This document shows positions 35,515 to 47,032 of a DNA stretch of 64,000 nt, piece by piece. Under the pieces are notes generated by a model. That model was not told where the DNA came from, ran no database searches, and saw nothing but the letters and a program-made list of their open reading frames with translations. Position numbers and translations under genes: made by a program. The first letter of the stretch is position 1; every line of letters starts with the position of its first letter. Origin of the DNA: Ischnura elegans (taxonomy: Eukaryota > Arthropoda > Insecta > Odonata > Coenagrionidae); contig NC_060259.1 in assembly GCF_921293095.1 (NCBI RefSeq), positions 3,782,001-3,846,000 on the forward strand. Direction: 5' to 3'.

Positions 35515-35523
35515 AAGGAGGTG
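35515..35523 (+). other. Polypurine tract
   Basis: AAGGAGGTG, a purine run immediately before the 3' LTR, the expected position for plus-strand priming. It is short and holds one T. Confidence 0.5.
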
Positions 35524-35849
35524 TGTTGGATATATGTGTGGTACATCTATATTGCGCAAAACTGTTGATGCGCATGCGCACGTTGGTGTGCGCACGTTGG
35601 TGTACGCACGTTGGTGTGCGCACGTTGGTGTACTCACGTTGGTGACGCACGGTAGTTGGCGGGAGTGCCAGTCTCGGTCAGTCTCTCGCAGTTACTCTGT
35701 ATGTGTTGGTATGTGAGCCTGGTGTGTTACCATGGGCCCAGGGGGCCATGGTGTGTAGCAAGGGAATGTATTTTCTTTGTTGGCAATAAAGCCCAATTAC
35801 TTAATCAATTAAGTTTTACTCAAATCTGTTAACCCGAGAAACCTGAACA
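35524..35849 (+). repeat. 3' LTR of the Copia element
   Basis: 326 bp, TGTTGG...GAACA, uninterrupted. It carries the five-unit 14-bp array and AATAAA. It serves as the intact reference that shows how the 5' LTR was split. Confidence 0.96.
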
Positions 35850-36960
35850 GTAAACATGAAAATATATCCTTAGAATGCAAAATATACTGAGAACTTTTGT
35901 TATTGGAGATAAGATAACCTTCAGGCATACCTCAGTTCTCAATATAAACATGAAAATCTATCCCTCGCATGCAAAGTATACGGAGAACTTATGTTGTACG
36001 AGAGAGGATAACTTTTTAGGTATACCTCATTTCTCAATGTAAACATGAAAATCTAACCTTAAAATGCAAAATATAGTGGGAACGTTTGCTATTGGAGAGA
36101 GGATAACCTTCAGGCATACCTCAGTTCTCAATGTAAACATGAATATCTATCCTTAGAATGCAAAATATATGGAACTTTTGGTATTGGAGAAAGGATTAGC
36201 TTCAGTTCAATGCGTCAGTCTTTCATGTAAATATGATGACCTATCCAATTTTTGCAAAATTTTCATGTAAATATGATGACCTATCCAATTTTTGCAAAAT
36301 TTATTGAAATTTCTTTATATTCATGGTAGAGATAACCTTATAGGCATACCTCAGACCCTCATGTTAATATGAAAACCTATTTCATACACTTAACCACAAA
36401 ATGCACAAGTTTTTAAAATTCTCTTTATATTTTAGGTTGGAATAATCATCCTGGCTTTCCTCAGTCCTTCATTTAAACTAAAAAAGAATTACATACCTAT
36501 GTATTGAATGCAAAAATATTGAAATGTCTTGATTTTGAGAGGTTGGGAAAGCCTTCAGACATATCAGTCTGTCACGTAACTATGAAATAATAATTGTCAT
36601 TATTATCTATTTTAGAATGAAAATAATTTAGTTTAAAGTGAAATGATTCAGTTAAAACTGTTATTATTGAAGGCTTGGGTGATAACCTACCAGGCATACC
36701 TCATTCCTTTATGAAAATGTAAAAGCTTTTTTCAAATTCCTCATTCTAGAATTCAATACATTACTAACACTCTTAATACTAGAGGCAGGGATAACCTTCA
36801 GTTATACCTGAGTACTTCATGTAAAAAAAGATAACCTACTTATAGTACTATATAATCTTAGAATGGAAAATTTAATCACATTATCGTTAATTGAGGCTAA
36901 GTTGAACCACTAAGCAAAACCACCAGCTACTCCTGAGCCCTTGATAAAAACATTCAAACC
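35850..36960 (-). repeat. Diverged satellite array, minus orientation
   Basis: Units of about 90-115 bp carry AACCTTCAGGCATACCTCAG and CATGTAAACATGAAAA-type sequence, decaying to the right. A 42-bp direct duplication lies at 36217-36300. It is the same family as the array at 43.6-46.4 kb, in the opposite direction. Confidence 0.8.
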
Positions 36961-37009
36961 TATATGATATCCTAATTCTTATTAATTCAGAGGTAAAATA
37001 TACATCCTT

Positions 37010-37640
37010 TATAGGTAGGCGTATGCCAAATTTACTATCTCTTCCTCCATTAATATTATAGGTTCATTATTATTTCTATCATCCGATATTATATTACCAT
37101 ATATCTTTTATGGTTCATTTGTTCCCTCCCTTAGGACAAGTATCCTTCAGAGATTAATATATAGGTATACACCTTTTATGTGTATGTAGTATGCCTAATA
37201 AGTTCTCTTTTGAAAATAACTTTTATGGTGGATAATATCACTCCGTTAGTGCCTGCAAGTATGCCATACAGAAATTGATAAATGTACACCCATTATGTAG
37301 ATGCATGCCTAAAAAGTTATCTCATACTACTATAACCTGTAATGGTCAATTTGTTCACTCCCTTAATACAAGTATGCTTCAGAGATTAATATATGCAACC
37401 ATTATTTGGATGTATACCTAAAAAGTTATTTCCTCCTCCAAAAATATTTTATGTTTGATTTTTCACACCCATAATATTAAGCTTGCTACAGAGATTAATA
37501 TATGACCTGTTATGTGTATGTATTCCTAGAAAGTTATCTCTCCAAATAATATATGCATTTATGGTTGAATAGTTCATTCCCTTATTTAAAGTGTGCTACA
37601 GATATAAATAAGTACACCTATTAGGTACCTATATGTACAT
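37010..37640 (+). repeat. Satellite array, plus orientation, about 110-bp units
   Basis: Recurring TATGCCTAAAAAGTTATCTC and CAGAGATTAATATATG mark four to five diverged units. The TATGCCT...AGTTATC core links them to the 180-bp satellite. The orientation is reversed relative to the preceding array, with the switch near 36.96-37.0 kb. Confidence 0.7.
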
Positions 37641-37645
37641 ATGTA

Positions 37646-37691
37646 TTTATAGGATATAACTCTAATGTACATTAGAGTTATATCCTATAAA
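37646..37691. repeat. Perfect 46-bp palindrome
   Basis: TTTATAGGATATAACTCTAATG followed by its exact complement, centred on GTAC. It lies in satellite-derived DNA. Confidence 0.95.
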
Positions 37692-38074
37692 CCATAAAAT
37701 TTTATGGCTAATATTTTCACACCATAGGCGCAGGAGAAGGATAACAGAGGTGTGAATGGAAGGATTTCAATGACTCCTATATCAAGAGTTTTCAAAAAAT
37801 TTTCATTTTAAGGTTATGTACGTGAAATAGTTTTTCATGTTTACATGAAGGAGTGAGGTATGCCTGGAAAGTTATCCCTAATTCCAATATCAAGAGCAGT
37901 CAATTATTTTTGCATTATCAGGAGAAGTATTCATGATTAAATTATTGAATGAGGTATGCCTAAAGATTACATTGTAAGGATATATACCTATATATGGGGA
38001 TAAATCACTATAACCTGAGGATATATCCCTTCCTCTTAAAGTTTTAAAGTTAATTTTTTGAAACAGAAATTTCA
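37692..38074 (+). repeat. Diverged satellite units, plus orientation
   Basis: GAGGTATGCCTGGAAAGTTATCCCTA (37856) and GAGGTATGCCTAAAGATTA (37951) are clear copies of the satellite core, in the same direction as the large array downstream. Confidence 0.75.
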
Positions 38075-38960
38075 TATTTAGGTCATATTATTGATGCTGC
38101 AGGAATTAGGAAGGATCCTTACAAAGTGAAAGCTATAGTTAAGGCCACCAGCCCTACTGATGTATCTGAGGTTAGATCTTTCGTTGGTACCTGCAGTCAC
38201 TATATGGGAAAATCGTTCCTAGTATGTCAAAAGTTTTAGGTCCAATGTATAAATTGTTGTGAAAAGGAGTAAAATATGAATGGAATGATGATTGTGAGAG
38301 AGCTTTCATTCAAGTTAAAAGAATTATGTCATCAGATGTGCTATTAGTGCATTATAATCCTGATTTACCAGTAAAATTGATTTGCGATGCCAGCAGTAAG
38401 GGAATTACTGGGGTGTTGGTGCATATTTTTTAGAATGGTGAGGAAAAACCTATAAGCTTTGTGTCAAGAGTTCTATTGCCTGCTGAAATGAATTATTCTG
38501 TAATTCACAAAGAAGCCTTAGCAATTTATTGGTCAATAAAAAAATTTTCTCAATACTTGTTGGGAAGAAAATTCATTTTGGAGACAGATCACATGCCTAT
38601 GTTAGCAATATTTGGTGAACATAAAGGTATTCCACAAATGGGAGCTAATGGGTTGCAGAGGTGGGCGTTGTTTCTGTCTGGATATGACGATACAATAAAA
38701 TACGTTAAAGGCAGCAGTAATCTGGCAGATGCATTATCTCCACTACCAGTTGATGAAAATGACATAAAGGATATAGCTATAGCTAATACTCGCTATAGCG
38801 AGTATTTATTGGAGCACCGTGGGATCTCGTTATATCTAGGTTTTTGTTTGTGGTTGCTATTGACGGATTGTTATGCCAAGGAGGCTGATTTGTGTGTCAT
38901 AATTTATATTCATACACAGTCGGAATTAATAATTAATAAGGAGTTGTCTCCATTACAGTA
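38075..38960 (+). pseudogene. Gypsy (Ty3) pol fragment: end of RT and RNase H, broken
   Basis: The fragment begins in the RT thumb (GHIIDAAGIRKDP, then SEVRSFVG). After frameshifts and stops around 38235-38265 and at 38432 it reads through RNase H (ICDASSKGI, then NYSVIHKEALAIYWSIKKFSQYLLGRKF, ETDHMPM) to YVKGSSNLADAL. The last 500 bases are one open frame. RT catalytic core, protease, gag, integrase and LTRs are absent. The order and motifs match arthropod Ty3/gypsy pol genes. It sits inside satellite DNA, so it is an old, cut-down insertion. Confidence 0.9.
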
Positions 38961-39201
38961 ACTCAGATTTCCTGATTTACAACACTATATAATACATATT
39001 TGGTTTTAAAGAAAGGCTGAGGTATTTCTGTAGGTTATCCTGTCTTCATTTACCAAAGTTCTTAATAAATTTTGCCATCTTTGAAATGATTTTAATGTTT
39101 ACATTAAATACAGGTATTCCAGAAAGTTATCTATCATCCAATGACTAGAATATTGATATTAGTTGTCTATAATTTCCATGTTTACATTAAAGACAGAGGT
39201 A
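38961..39201 (+). repeat. Diverged satellite between the Gypsy relic and the delta element
   Basis: GCTGAGGTATTTCTGTAGGTTATCC (39017) and CATGTTTACATTAAAGACAGAGGTA (39178-39201) belong to the satellite. The second unit is completed at 43599 after the inserted element. Confidence 0.8.
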
Positions 39202-39241
39202 CCCTGATAAAAATAAACTCCTCCATTGTGGGGAGGTCTAC

Positions 39242-40705
39242 AGCCGATGTCCCACGGTCAAATTTGCGTCAAAATATTTTGATCAAAATTTGATGCAACT
39301 GACGCGCACCCTGTCCCACGGTCAAAATTTTGTCCAACTGGCTTTTGGTCCTATCGTTTGTACAAATCACCGATTTGTACAAATGGATAGGACAGGTTCT
39401 AAATTTTCATCCAATTGGATGAAACCAACCAATCACAGGGCCTTTGACAAAAAAGCATCGCCAAGCGCTGACACACAGGCCAAATACGTTAAACTTATTT
39501 ATCGTCTGCATGAGTATTTTAATCAATAATTATGTATATTATGGACACAAAAATAAACTTTGTTGTATTCCACACAGTATGCATTAAAAACCCAACCGGT
39601 TTCCACCTTTTCAGGTCGTTATCTTAATCGTAAACCTCTAGATAAGGACCTGAAAAGATCGAAACCGGTTGAGTTTTTTCATTAGTATTGTATGGAATAC
39701 TAAAAGGTTTAGTTTTAAATTTATAATATCACCATACCACGAAGTGAATTCACAAAACATTATTTCAAATATATATATACGTTCGTGATCGTATATTTCA
39801 TCGCCTGGTGTGGCCCTAAAGGTAAATATGAGCAAATATTTGTCTCAGTGATAGGCGATGGAAGCTCTCAACTAGGAAATCCGTAATAATCAGTTGATCT
39901 TAAATAGAACGGAAGCAATCTTTAGAATCGCAATACCAGGAGGGATGTTTTGGAAATAATATAAGATTTACTTAAGGCATCGAGGCCGAATGTTACGCTT
40001 TATGGAAGGCATACAATGCGAGCGAGCAGCTGGAGAAATGACCAATATGAACTGACGATTGTACCTGTGAAACACTACAGCTGCCCGTTTCTATTACTAT
40101 GATTATAGGATAAGGACCTTATTTTAGAAACTGCTAGATTAGGAGAGAAAAATGTGATTTAAATGCACGCTTACAGCACTATTCATAACATCTCCTCAAC
40201 CACAATGTCCATCATTTATTAATAACATTTTCCTCGCGGGAATAAACTGCCTCACGTTTGTATCCTTGCGTTTTATTCTGCCCTCAACCTTGCTGATAAG
40301 GGACATGAAAATATCCTGACTTGTCGTCAATTATTATCGATAATAAACGGGAACATCGGCGACCAACTCCTTCTCCAACATGTTTAGCATGCTTATTCCA
40401 ACGCTTTCATACCCCTTTTCCAGCCAAGGCCAAGTTCAGCATTCCTTCTGTTTTCTTTTTTTCGCATCTTTAATGTTCAAGAGGCCTGTTCAAACAATTT
40501 CGCCTGCTTAAAAAGAAAGAATCCTCCACCTCCACAAGTTTCCTAGTTGTTTACATAAATATCGTCCCTTGTTTGTTTTTGATCAAAATGAGATGCATCG
40601 TGGGACACCCCCAGTCCAGTTGTATCAAAATATTTGCATCAAAATTTTTGGACAAAAATTTTGATCAAAATATTTTGACGCAAATTTGACCGTGGGACAT
40701 CGGCT
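39242..40705. mobile_element. Harbinger-like non-autonomous element, copy 1
   Basis: Inverted ends AGCCGATGTCCCACGGTC extend through a GCGTCAAAATATTTTGA motif. The 3-bp duplication TAC lies at 39239-39241 and 40706-40708. 3-bp duplications are the rule for PIF/Harbinger. It is 1464 bp with no transposase. Inside is a hairpin with AACCGGTTT...AAACCGGTT ends (39593-39676). Confidence 0.85.
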
Positions 40706-40715
40706 TACCCTCTAA

Positions 40716-42180
40716 AGCCGATGTCCCACGGTCAAATTTGCGTCAAAATATTTTGATCAAAATTTGATGCAACTGACGCGCACCCTGTCCCACGGTCAAA
40801 ATTTTGTCCAACTGGCTTTTGGTCCTATCGTTTGTACAAATCACCGATTTGTACAAATGGATAGGACAGGTTCTAAATTTTCATCCAATTGGATGAAACC
40901 AACCAATCACAGGGCCTTTGACAAAAAAGCATCGCCAAGCGCTGACACACTGGCCAAATACGTTAAACTTATTTATCGTCTGCATGAGTATTTTAATTAA
41001 TAATTATGTATATTATGGACACAAAAATAAACTTTGTTGTATTCCACACAGTATGCATTAAAAACCCAACCGGTTTCCACCTTTTCAGGTCGTTATCTTA
41101 ATCGTAAACCTCTAGATAAGGACCTGAAAAGATCGAAACCGGTTGAGTTTTTTCATTAGTATTGTATGGAATACTAAAAGGTTTAGTTTTAAATTTATAA
41201 TATCACCATACCACGAAGTGAATTCACAAAACATTATTTCAAATATATATATATACGTTCGTGATCGTCTATTTCATCGCCTGGTGTGCCCCTAAAGGTA
41301 AATATGAGCAAAAATTTGTCTTAGTGATAGGCGATGGAAGCTCTCAACTAGGAAATCCGTAATAATCAGTTGATCTTAAATAGAAAGGAAGCGATCTTTA
41401 GAATCGCAATACCAGGAGGGATGTTCTGGAAATAATAAAAGATTTACATAAGGTATCGAGGCCGAATTTTACGCTTTATGGAAGGCATACAATGCGAGCG
41501 AGCAGCTGGAGAAATGACTAATATGAACTGACGATTGTACCTGTGAAACACTACAGCTGCCCGTTTCTATTACTATGATTATAGGATAAGGACCTTATTT
41601 TAGAAACTGCTAGATTAGGAGAGAAAAATGTGATTTAAATGCACGCTTACAGCACTCTTCATAACATCTCCTCAACCACAATGTCCATCATTTATTGATA
41701 ACATTTTCCTCGCGGGAATAAACTGCCTCACGTTTGTATCCTGGCGTTTTATTCTGCCCTCAACCTTGCTGATAAGGGACATGAAAATATCCTGACTTGT
41801 CGTCAATTATAATCGATAATAAACGGGAACGTCGGCGACCAACTCCTTCTCCAACATGTTTAGCATGCTTATTCCAACGCTTTCATACCCCTTTTCCAGC
41901 CAAGGCCAAGTTCAGCATTCCTTCTGTTTTCTTTTTTTCGCATCTTTAATGTTCAAGAGGCCTGTTCAAACAATTTCGCCTGCTTAAAAAAAAGAATCGT
42001 CCACCTCCACAAGTTTCCTAGTTGTTTACATAAATATCGTCTTTCGTTTGTTTTTGATCAAAATGAGATGCATCGTGGGACACCCCCAGTCCAGTTGTAT
42101 CAAAATATTTGCATCAAAATTTTTGGACAAAAATTTTGGTCAAAATATTTTGACGCAAATTTGACCGTGGGACATCGGCT
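40716..42180. mobile_element. Harbinger-like non-autonomous element, copy 2
   Basis: Same family, orientation and ends as copy 1, and about 98% alike by eye. The 3-bp duplication TAA lies at 40713-40715 and 42181-42183. Different target duplications show two separate insertions rather than a simple tandem duplication of one. Confidence 0.85.
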
Positions 42181-43598
42181 TAATGAGGGTAAGGGAAGGG
42201 TCGGATTATCCTTCCTATACCCTTCAGCAAGGGTAGACGGAGCATATTTTAGAACATTAGCGGGTAGGCATTATCCTTCCTGGAGTGTAGGAGAAAGGTA
42301 GAGGAAGGGTTGGGCCAGTCTCAATGAAGGGTATAGGAAGGATAGGCCTACCCTTCCTCTACCCTTCAGCAAGGGGAGACAGAGCATATTTGAGAACATT
42401 GGCGGGTAGGTATTATCCTTCCTGGAGTGTAGAGGGAGGGTAGGACTAATATAAAAACTAAAAATCCATATATTAATATGAAAATTTAAAAAATCGCTAA
42501 GCAACTCAATTAAATGAATGGGGATGAGTTGTAACAGTGATTTCTAAAATTATGAGACAGAAAAAAGTTAGCCTTCATGTGGTATTAAAACCCAGGACTC
42601 ACATATTGGGGGATGCTGAAGTAGCGCCTTAACAACCTCGGCTTTCAAGGTACTTGTGTGCTGGAGTTTCTCAATGGGACTTATAGTACAAAATCTTTAT
42701 ATGAGAATATCTTTTGCACCTGGACCTATGTGGAAGAAAACAGTGACTTTTTTCTACCATACCTATTTCTTTTCAGAAAATAACATCGGCATTCAAATAC
42801 CGAACATCACTCCCAGGATGTCACATTGTCAGCCACACAAGTAGGTTACATCCTAATAATGTGAATGAAAGCTCTTCTGAATGAGCTTTTTTCACACACT
42901 TATAGAAACTGTTGAGTATATATAATTGCTTTCCTTAGGAGACTTTTAAAGATAAGTTGTGCAGCCCATCCATCTTTGCTTTCAAAGACTGCTTATGTTC
43001 TTGTACAGAACTCAATACTCTTTAGCTGGTGAACGTAGCTGAGGAGACAATTTCAGGCTATATTTTCCTCAGAAATAAATGCCAAGTCCCAAGGAAAGGT
43101 AGACGAAGGATATTCCTACACTTGCCATTCCATTAATTGAGTAAGAGGAAGGATTGACGGATGGAATGGGAAGGAGTTCCAAGGAATGGTAGACGAAGGA
43201 TAGCCCTACACTTCCCTTGCCCTTAATGGCATGTAGAGGAAGGGTAGACGGATGGTAAGGGAAGGAGTTCCAAGGAAGGGTGGACGAAGTATAGGCCTAC
43301 CCTTCCGTAACCCATAATACGTGTTGGACAAAGGATAGAGGAATGGTAAGTGAAGGAGTGCCAAGGAAGGGAGGATAAAGTATAGGCCTATCCCTTACCT
43401 TACCCTTAATGCAGTGTAGACGGATGGTAAGCGAAGGAGTTTGCAGGAGGTGTAGACGAAGGTTTGTTCTTTCCTTCCCTTACCCTCCTCAGAAGGTAGG
43501 GCGTGGTTTGTACAAGGGTAACTACCCACCATATGATGGCTACTACCATTCCTTTACCTTTCCTTTACCCATCATGGGGGAGTTTATTTTTATCAGGG

Positions 43599-46440
43599 TA
43601 TGCCTGACGGTTATCCCTACTCCAATAATTATAATTTTACATAAATTGTTTAATCTTAGGATAGTTTTTCACATTAATATTAATGGCTAAGCTTTTCCAG
43701 AAAGTTATCTCTCAACCAAAAGCTAGAATTTTTATAATAACTGTCCATAGTTAGTCATGTTTACAGTAGAGACAGAGGTATGCCTGAAAGTTATCCCTAC
43801 TCCGATAACAACTATTTTACATAAATTGTTTAATCTTAGGATAGTTTTTCACATTTATATTAATGGCTAAGCTTTTCCAGAAAGTTATCTATCAACCAAA
43901 AGCTAGAATTTTTATAATAACTGTCCATAGTTAGTCATGTTTACAGTAGAAACAGAGGTATGCCTGAAAGTTATCCCTACTCTGATAACAACTATTTTGC
44001 ATAAATTGTCCAATCTTAGGACAGTTTTTCACATTAATATTAATGGCTAAGCTTTTCCAGAAAGTTATCTATCAACCAAAAGCTAGAATTTTTATAATAA
44101 CTGTCCATAGTTAGTCATGTTTACAGTAGAGACAGAGGTATGCCTGAAAGTTATCCCTACTCCGATAACAACTATTTTACATAAATTGTTTAATCTTAGG
44201 ATAGTTTTTCACATTTATATTAATGGCTAAGCTTTTCCAGAAAGTTATCTATCAACCAAAAGCTAGAATTTTTATAATAATTGTCCATATTTTGTCATGT
44301 TTACACAAGAGACAGAGGTATGCCTGAAAGTTATCCCTACTCCGATAACAACTATTTTGCATAAATTGTCCAATCTTAGGATAGTTTTTCACATTTATAT
44401 TAATGGCTAAGCTTTTCCAGAAAGTTATCTTTCAACCAAAAGCTAGAATTTTTATAATAACTGTCCATAGTTAGTCATGTTTACAGTAGAGACAGAGGTA
44501 TGCCTGAAAGTTATCCCTACTCCGATAACAACTATTTTGCATAAATTGTCCAATCTTAGGATAGTTTTTCACATTTATATTAATGGCTAAGCTTTTCCAG
44601 AAAGTTATCTTTCAACCAAAAGCTAGAATTTTTATAATAACTGTCCATAGTTAGTCATGTTTACAGTAGAGACAGAGGTATGCCTGAAAGTTATCCCTAC
44701 TCCGATAACAACTATTTTACATAAATTATCCAATATTAGGATAGTTTTTCACATTAATATTAATGGCTAAGCTTTTCCAGAAAGTTATCTATCAACCAAA
44801 AGCTAGAATTTTTATAATAATTGTCCATATTTTGTCATGTTTACACAAGAGACAGAGGTATGCCTGAAAGTTATCCCTACTCCGATAACAACTATTTTGC
44901 ATAAATTGTCCAATCTTAGGATAGTTTTTCACATTTATATTAATGGCTAAGCTTTTCCAGAAAGTTATCTTTCAACCAAAAGCTAGAATTTTTATAATAA
45001 CTGTCCATAGTTAGTCATGTTTACAGTAGAGACAGAGGTATGCCTGAAAGTTATCCCTACTCCGATAACAACTATTTTACATAAATTATCCAATATTAGG
45101 ATAGTTTTTCACATTAATATTAATGGCTAAGCTTTTCCAGAAAGTTATCTATCAACCAAAAGCTAGAATTTTTATAATAACTGTCCATAGTTAGTCATGT
45201 TTACAGTAGAGACAGAGGTATGCCTGAAAGTTATCCCTACTCCGATAACAACTGTTTTACATAAATTGTTTAATCTTAGGATAGTTTTTCACATTTATAT
45301 TAATGGCTAAGCTTTTCCAGAAAGTTATCTCTCAACCAAAAGCTAGAATTTTTATAATAACTGTCCATAGTTAGTCATGTTTACAGTAGAAACAGAGGTA
45401 TGCCTGAAAGTTATCCCTACTCCGATAACAACTATTTTGCATAAATTGTCCAATCTTAGGATAGTTTTTCACATTAATATTAATGGCTAAGCTTTTCCAG
45501 AAAGTTATCTTTCAACCAAAAGCTAGAATTTTTATAATAACTGTCCATAGTTAGTCATGTTTACAGTAGAGACAGAGGTATGCCTGAAAGTTATCCCTAC
45601 TCCGATAACAACTATTTTACATAAATTGTTTAATCTTAGGATAGTTTTTCACATTTATATTAATGGCTAAGCTTTTCCAGAAAGTTATCTATCAACCAAA
45701 AGCTAGAATTTTTATAATAATTGTCCATATTTTGTCATGTTTACACAAGAGACCGAGGTATGCCTGAAAGTTATCCCTACTCCGATAACAACTATTTTGC
45801 ATAAATTGTCCAATCTTAGGATAGTTTTTCACATTAATATTAATGGCTAAGCTTTTCCAGAAAGTTATCTTTCAACCAAAAGCTAGAATTTTTATAATAA
45901 CTGTCCATAGTTAGTCATGTTTACAGTAGAGACAGAGGTATGCCTGAAAGTTATCCCTACTCCGATAACAACTATTTTACATAAATTATCCAATATTAGG
46001 TTAGTTTTGCGCATTTATATTAAAGACTTAGGTATTACGGAAAGTAATTATCAACCAAAAGTTAAAATTTTGATGTTAATTGTCCATAATTTGTCATGTT
46101 TACACTAGAGACCGAGGTATGCCTGAAAGTTATCCCTACTCCGATAATTATAATTTTATATAAATACTCCTTTCTTAGGATACTTTTGCACATATACGTG
46201 AAAGACTGTAATATATCTGAAGGTTATATTTCGTCCGATATCTGGAATTTTGATATTTATTGTGCATTGTTTGTCGTGTTTGCATTACAGACAGAGGTAT
46301 GCCCGATGGTTATCCCGTCTTCAACGCCTAAGTTCTTAATAGATTTTACAATCTATGAATTGATTTTCATGTTCAAATTAGAGACTGAAGTATGCCTAAA
46401 GGTTATCCGTACGCTAACAATTATAATATTTTCTTAAATT
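43599..46440 (+). repeat. 180-bp dimeric satellite with higher-order structure
   Basis: From about 43600 to 46080 the sequence repeats exactly every 180 bases (CTGTCCATAGTTAGTCATG at 43741, 43921, 44101, and so on), about 14 units. Each unit is two related 90-bp halves, one with GGTATGCCTGAAAGTTATCC and one with GCTTTTCCAGAAAGTTATCT. Variant types show that the four-unit block 43741-44460 recurs at 45181-45900. From 46080 to 46440 the units are diverged monomers. Apparent ORFs here are repeat shadows. Confidence 0.95.
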
Positions 46441-46746
46441 GTCCATTATTAGGATTGCATTACAGGTATGCATTGGAGACTGCGGTATTCTTTTAAGGTT
46501 ATCCTTCCTATGTTTCGGCTTTTAATGAGTAGGACTACAAAATGTGTGCGATAATTCTATATTTTCTTGTATAAAATTAAAAACATGTACGTCCCACGGT
46601 TTTTAATCATTCCTTTCTATCTTTTACGGCATCATACTTGTACAGCATTTCATTTTGAATATGTTTGGCGCCCGCCGCCATTTTCTGTGACGTAGGTATG
46701 CCTATGAGGTTATCTCTTCCTCCATTCGGAACGACTCCATCATTAC
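46441..46746 (+). repeat. Decayed satellite edge
   Basis: GAGACTGCGGTATTCTTTTAAGGTTATCC (46469) and GTAGGTATGCCTATGAGGTTATCTC (46692) are last recognisable units before the hAT insertion. Confidence 0.65.
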
Positions 46747-46943
46747 TAGTGATGAGCGGAACCACAGATATATACAATAGATTGGCAGTGCCTATGTTTT
46801 CCTCACGGTGGCGCTGAAGCCGGCCGGCAGAAGAATTTTGCGCAACTAGCCATCTTGCTTTCACCGACCGTTGCTCATGTGCCATTAACATACGTGTATT
46901 TGAGAGGCTACTTTTCCTGCTTTTGGAGCTTTTTAAAAGAAGA

Positions 46944-47032
46944 ATGGTGAACCACTGCGTTATGTGGGGGTGCACATTTAAGTATACTACGAGGGGAAAT
47001 TTTCCTGGGGGCGAAAATGTGTCTCTACACGC
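46944..47032 (+). pseudogene. THAP zinc-finger first exon
   Basis: An ATG-started 89-nt exon reads MVNHCVMWGC, then Phe, Pro and VSLH, the first half of a C2CH THAP finger, followed by a GTAAAT donor. It ends in phase 2 after the conserved His, the same residue and phase as intron 1 of the THAP9-like gene at 27.6 kb. A matching second exon (W..., C..H) is not seen downstream, so it is treated as a remnant. The longer frame on the opposite strand here (46607-47116) is a shadow. Confidence 0.7.

Larger units (their letters stand above)
28378..35849 (+). mobile_element. Copia (Ty1) LTR retrotransposon with hAT nested in the 5' LTR
   Basis: The 5-bp target duplication GTAAA lies at 28373-28377 and 35850-35854. 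The 5' LTR is 28378-28573 plus 31392-31521, and the 3' LTR is 35524-35849. Each totals 326 bp, TG...CA, and I find no difference between them. One uninterrupted Gag-Pol ORF lies between. The element looks very young and coding-competent, but its 5' promoter is split by 2.8 kb. Confidence 0.96.
39202..43598. mobile_element. CCC...GGG-type transposon, family delta, with two nested MITEs
   Basis: Inverted ends CCCTGATAAAAATAAACTCC match over 20 bases. TA lies on each side (39200-39201 and 43599-43600); removing the element restores the satellite core GAGGTATGCCTGA. The element's own DNA is about 1.46 kb. Near the ends it is crowded with GGAAGGGTAGG / CCTACCCTTCC motifs in both orientations (42185-42440 and 43080-43580). 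The middle (42450-43080) has no repeats and no recognised gene. The remaining 2.9 kb are the two Harbinger-like insertions. Confidence 0.9.

Noticed and set aside
38785-38806. 22-bp palindrome AATACTCGCTATAGCGAGTATT as a regulatory site
   Set aside because: It lies at the end of a dead Gypsy fragment and nothing around it supports a role.
45917-46437. Frames in the satellite
   Set aside because: They are translations of the repeat core (TEVCLKVI is just GAGGTATGCCTGAAAGTTATC) and are not genes.
43599-46440. CRISPR-like regular repeats
   Set aside because: Units are contiguous 180-bp repeats without unique spacers, in a eukaryotic context.
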